NCBI GenBank assembly: GCA_946060825.1
Contig: CAMGPO010000047.1
Location: forward strand, 1 to 7,836
Direction of reading: 5' to 3'
Origin: an uncultured Clostridia bacterium
GTDB taxonomy: Bacteria; Bacillota; Clostridia; Oscillospirales; Oscillospiraceae
DNA: 7,836 bases
The position numbers were made by a program, and so were the translations under genes. Of the stretch, positions 5,890-7,836 are shown one piece after another (positions within the stretch are counted from its first letter, which is position 1; each line of letters starts with the position of its first letter). The notes under the pieces are model-generated. The model ran no database searches. It worked only from the letters and a program-made list of their open reading frames with translations, and was not told the origin of the DNA.

Positions 5890-6584
5890 GCGAGCCAATC
5901 TTTCGCATCAAGCTCTATGAGGACGTAGCCAACCACATCCTTGCCCGGATCCAGACGGAACAGTGGCCGCCGGGCTGCCGTCTGCCCGCCGAGGAACGGC
6001 TGGCGAAGGAGTTCGACGTCAGCCGCAGCACGATCCGGGAGGCCGTCCGCAGCCTGCAGATTGCGGGCGTTCTGCGCTCCCGGCCCGGCTCCGGCACCTT
6101 TGTGTCCGAAAACGCGCCGGTGATCCTGCAAACCCGGGAGCTGGCTGCCATCATGGGTGACCCCGGCCGCATTGCCGATCTGGTGCAGGCCCGCTATGTG
6201 CTGGAGCCCCAGCTCGCGGCCCTGGCAGCCAGAACGGCGACGGAGGAGGAGGCCCGCGCCCTCGTGGAGATCGTGGACCGGATGCGGGAGCGCAGCGACC
6301 GCGCCGGCCTGATGACCCTCGGCTACGCCTTCCATCAGGAACTGGCCCGGATGTCCCACAATCCGGTGCTGTCCGGTTTCTACCAGTCGGCGGCCAGCCA
6401 GCTCCGCTGTATGCGGGTGCTGGACTCCCTGACCCTGGAGGTCTATCTCGACGGCATTGGGGATCACCAGGGCATTGCCGACGCCGTTGCCGCCGGGGAT
6501 CCCGCCCTGGCCGCGGCCCGGATGCGGGAACATCTCCGCAAGGACTACGGCACCTATCTCCGGGACGCCGGGGAGATGGAGTGA
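5886..6584 (+). CDS. GntR-family transcriptional regulator, FadR/FCD subfamily
   Basis: This is a 232-residue repressor-type regulator. The N-terminal winged helix-turn-helix (about residues 6-73) contains LPAEERLAKEFDVSRSTIREAV and the wing RSRPGSGTFV, the standard GntR signature. An all-helical FCD ligand domain follows (about 95-222). Three histidines at the expected FCD metal positions are present: H150 (AFHQEL), H194 (GDHQGI) and H216 (REHLRK). The aspartate that normally lies four residues before the first histidine (DxxFH) is G146 here. FCD proteins usually sense carboxylates, sugar acids or related small molecules, sometimes through a bound metal ion. Its ATG overlaps the ocd-family stop as ATGA, so it probably controls that gene. 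Shared sequence motifs suggest it also controls the divergent transporter operon and the FGGY kinase. Confidence 0.94.
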   Translation: MSEPIFRIKLYEDVANHILARIQTEQWPPGCRLPAEERLAKEFDVSRSTIREAVRSLQIAGVLRSRPGSGTFVSENAPVILQTRELAAIMGDPGRIADLVQARYVLEPQLAALAARTATEEEARALVEIVDRMRERSDRAGLMTLGYAFHQELARMSHNPVLSGFYQSAASQLRCMRVLDSLTLEVYLDGIGDHQGIADAVAAGDPALAAARMREHLRKDYGTYLRDAGEME

Positions 6585-6601
6585 GAAGCTTCTTTCGTGG
6601 T

Positions 6602-6620
6602 CTGCCGCTATTGGCGGCAG
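6602..6620 (+). other. GC-rich hairpin after the GntR gene
   Basis: A 7-bp stem (CTGCCGC 6602-6608 with GCGGCAG 6614-6620) has a 5-nt loop and starts 18 bp after the GntR stop. No T tract follows, so it is not an intrinsic terminator by itself. It may protect the 3' end or assist the terminator at 6664-6690. Confidence 0.6.
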
Positions 6621-6643
6621 GCCGGGCGGAGGCTGTCAAAAAA

Positions 6644-6654
6644 ACCGGAACGGT
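6644..6654. promoter_or_regulatory. Candidate operator, weak copy D
   Basis: ACCGGAACGGT is a perfect 4-3-4 dyad. Aligned to the best copy (ACTGAAACAGT core at 6827-6837), both changed arm bases are compensating (T to C, A to G), which keeps the symmetry. It lies 10 bp before the terminator stem rather than at a promoter, so a regulatory role is less clear. Confidence 0.3.
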
Positions 6655-6663
6655 CAAAAAAAT

Positions 6664-6690
6664 GCTCCGCCATGATATGCGGAGCTTTTT
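6664..6690 (+). terminator. Intrinsic terminator of the ocd-family / GntR operon
   Basis: A 7-bp stem (GCTCCGC 6664-6670 with GCGGAGC 6679-6685) has an 8-nt loop. It is followed by a T tract from 6686 and preceded by an A-rich run, about 80 bp after the GntR stop. Confidence 0.9.
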
Positions 6691-6824
6691 TCGTTTTTGG
6701 ATTTTTCTGCGAAAAAGCTGGAATTTAAAAAAGATTCCCGGGATTTCGATGCAAAAATATCAAATAAGTTCCGGTGGCGTTTTTACTAAAAAATGATGAC
6801 TTTATTTAGCTAATCTGATAATTA

Positions 6825-6839
6825 TGACTGAAACAGTCA
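6825..6839. promoter_or_regulatory. Candidate operator, best copy A (perfect dyad)
   Basis: TGACTGAAACAGTCA is a perfect 6-bp inverted repeat around an AAA centre. It ends 8 bp before the -35 box of the kinase promoter, centred near -51. Similar sequences lie at the other two promoters of this locus. The 3-nt centre is seen in several FadR-type operators, but the arms differ from the GTnnnAC core of that subfamily. Confidence 0.55.
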
Positions 6840-6847
6840 AAAAATAT

Positions 6848-6876
6848 TTGACAGATTGAAAAAAACGCGCTACTCT
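6848..6876 (+). promoter_or_regulatory. Promoter of the FGGY kinase
   Basis: A consensus TTGACA (6848-6853), a 17-bp spacer and TACTCT (6871-6876) lie in AT-rich DNA. The -10 box is poor while the -35 is perfect, which would suit a promoter that needs or responds to a bound regulator. The predicted leader is about 85 nt. Confidence 0.6.
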
Positions 6877-6890
6877 GGAATCAAGAAAAC

Positions 6891-6951
6891 GAAGGGATCG
6901 CCTTCCGAAGGACGGGTGTTTCCGTCAGAACTGCGCCGGCATTTCCGGCGC
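6891..6951 (+). other. Structured mRNA leader of the FGGY kinase
   Basis: Three small hairpins follow one another: GAAGG/CCTTC (6891-6905), GACGG/CCGTC (6911-6926) and GCGCCGG/CCGGCGC (6933-6951). The last ends 1 nt before the GAAGGGA that contains the Shine-Dalgarno site (6952-6958). No T tract follows, so a terminator is unlikely. No known riboswitch class was recognised. Confidence 0.45.
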
Positions 6952-6967
6952 GAAGGGAGCGGAAAAA

Positions 6968-7836
6968 ATGGAGCGATATCTGCTTGGAATCGACGTTGGC
7001 ACCACCGGCACCAAGACGCTGCTGTTTTCGGAGCAGGGCGCACTGCTGGGCCACGCCTATCGCCCCTATGGGATGCAGACGCCCCAGGTCGGCTGGAGCG
7101 AACAGAATGCGGAGGACTGGTGGCGTGCCGTGACCGAAACGGTCCGGGAGGTCTGCCGGGATCCGGAGGTTGCGTCCCGCGTGGCGGCCATCTCCCTGTC
7201 CCTCCAGGGCGGCACTCTGGCGGCGGTGGATGAAGCCTTCCGGCCCGTCCGCCCCGCGATGGTCTGGAACGATGCCCGCTGCACGGCGGAGCGCGACGCA
7301 TTCCTCCGGGAGGCCGGCGGGGCAGAGAAGATGTACCAGAAGACCGGCTGGCACCTGGGTACGGGTCTGCTGCCGCTGGAGATCCGGTGGATGAAGGACC
7401 ACGAGCCGGAGCTGTTTGAAAAGACGGCCTGGTTCCTCTCTGTTCCGGACTATATTTCCGCAAAGATGACCGGCATTCCGGCCGTGGATCTGTCCGATGT
7501 GGGCATCAACCAGCTGGGCGATATCCGCCGCGGCGTCTACGACGAGGAGCTGCTCCGCTTTGCCGGGATCACGGAGGCAAAGCTGCCGAAGATCGTCCGC
7601 TCCGGCGACGTCATCGGCCACCTGACGGAGGCCGCTGCCGCGGAGCTGGGCCTGACCACGGACGCGGTGCTTGTGGCTGGCGCCCATGACCAGTACGCCG
7701 TCGCCCTCGGCGCCGGGGCGACAAAGGCCGGCGACATTCTGATTGGTTCCGGCACCTGCTGGGTGGTGACGGCCATCGGCGACGCCCCGGATTTTGACTC
7801 GGATTTGTCCCAGTCGGTGGCGGCGGTGCCGGGCAA
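6968..7836 (+). CDS. FGGY-family carbohydrate kinase (xylulokinase-like), 3' end outside window
   Basis: The first 289 codons of an ATP-dependent sugar or polyol kinase are present, against a usual length of about 500. The start MERYLLGIDVGTTGTKTLLF holds the phosphate-binding loop of the actin/hexokinase fold. Further marks are GWSEQNAEDWW (42-52), VWNDAR (99-104), AHDQYAVALGAG (239-250) with D241 as the likely catalytic base, and GSGTCWVV (260-267) at the start of the C-terminal ATP lobe. The xylulokinase substrate motif GQMHG is replaced by SLQGGT (78-83). The enzyme is therefore probably a divergent FGGY member, and its substrate (ketose, sugar alcohol or similar) cannot be named. The ATG has GGGAG (6955-6959) 8 nt upstream. 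It has its own promoter, a structured leader and a candidate operator, and is probably co-regulated with the ocd/GntR operon. Confidence 0.93.
   Translation, partial: MERYLLGIDVGTTGTKTLLFSEQGALLGHAYRPYGMQTPQVGWSEQNAEDWWRAVTETVREVCRDPEVASRVAAISLSLQGGTLAAVDEAFRPVRPAMVWNDARCTAERDAFLREAGGAEKMYQKTGWHLGTGLLPLEIRWMKDHEPELFEKTAWFLSVPDYISAKMTGIPAVDLSDVGINQLGDIRRGVYDEELLRFAGITEAKLPKIVRSGDVIGHLTEAAAAELGLTTDAVLVAGAHDQYAVALGAGATKAGDILIGSGTCWVVTAIGDAPDFDSDLSQSVAAVPG

Larger units (their letters stand above)
6585..6967. other. 383-bp intergenic regulatory region before the FGGY kinase
   Basis: No gene is seen here. In order it holds a GC hairpin (6602-6620), a short dyad (6644-6654), an intrinsic terminator (6664-6690), a clearly AT-rich stretch (about 6690-6870) that contrasts with the GC-rich genes, a perfect dyad (6825-6839), a promoter (6848-6876) and a structured leader (6891-6951). 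Confidence 0.8.

Noticed and set aside
4846..5898. Long - strand open frame of 350 codons opposite the ocd-family gene.
   Set aside because: Antisense shadow of a well-supported dehydrogenase-family gene, with low-complexity composition and no domain or ribosome site.
6881..7687. A - strand open frame of 268 codons opposite the FGGY kinase.
   Set aside because: Shadow of the kinase, which has clear nucleotide-binding and catalytic motifs on the + strand.
1..7836. CRISPR arrays, transposase genes, tRNA or rRNA genes, prophage attachment sites.
   Set aside because: No regular repeats with spacers, no transposase-like frames or terminal repeats, and no tRNA or rRNA signatures were seen on either strand.

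Overview
The window comes from a GC-rich bacterium. GC-rich reading frames with strong Shine-Dalgarno sites, sigma-A-type promoters (TTGACA with 17-bp spacers), and a feoB / Cys-rich protein / DUF2325 gene order point to a GC-rich member of the Clostridia, probably Oscillospiraceae-like. The taxonomy is inference from gene style and not from a marker gene.

Region 1 (1-2290, + strand) is an iron and metal block. It holds the C-terminal part of the ferrous iron permease FeoB, a 64-residue FeoB-associated Cys-rich membrane protein and a 93-residue DUF2325 protein, closed by a strong intrinsic terminator. A new promoter then drives a glyoxalase-fold (VOC) metalloenzyme. A further promoter drives a short DtxR/MntR-family repressor whose visible metal ligands (Met, Cys, Glu, His) are of the iron-sensing DtxR/IdeR kind. 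A 13-bp GC-rich hairpin at 2257-2287 ends this block and also serves the convergent operon.

Region 2 (2297-4692, - strand) is a two-gene operon: an AEC-family membrane transporter followed by an M20D amidohydrolase. It is read from a consensus-like promoter at 4664-4692.

Region 3 (4821-7836, + strand) runs divergently from region 2. It holds an ornithine cyclodeaminase/mu-crystallin-family NAD(P)-dependent enzyme that overlaps a GntR/FCD regulator by ATGA. After a terminator and an AT-rich regulatory stretch comes the start of an FGGY-family carbohydrate kinase, cut by the window edge. Regions 2 and 3 look like one small-molecule uptake and catabolism locus: transporter, amide hydrolase, imine/amino-acid oxidoreductase, kinase and a dedicated regulator. 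The substrate cannot be read from the sequence.

The most interesting signal is a shared 15-bp imperfect palindrome with a 3-nt centre, best copy TGACTGAAACAGTCA. It occurs upstream of the kinase promoter (6825-6839), over the -35 of the transporter promoter (4677-4691), upstream of the ocd-family promoter (4770-4784), and in weaker form after the regulator gene (6644-6654). It may be the operator of the GntR/FCD regulator and would tie the three transcription units into one regulon. The kinase mRNA leader also holds a run of three hairpins ending directly at its Shine-Dalgarno site.
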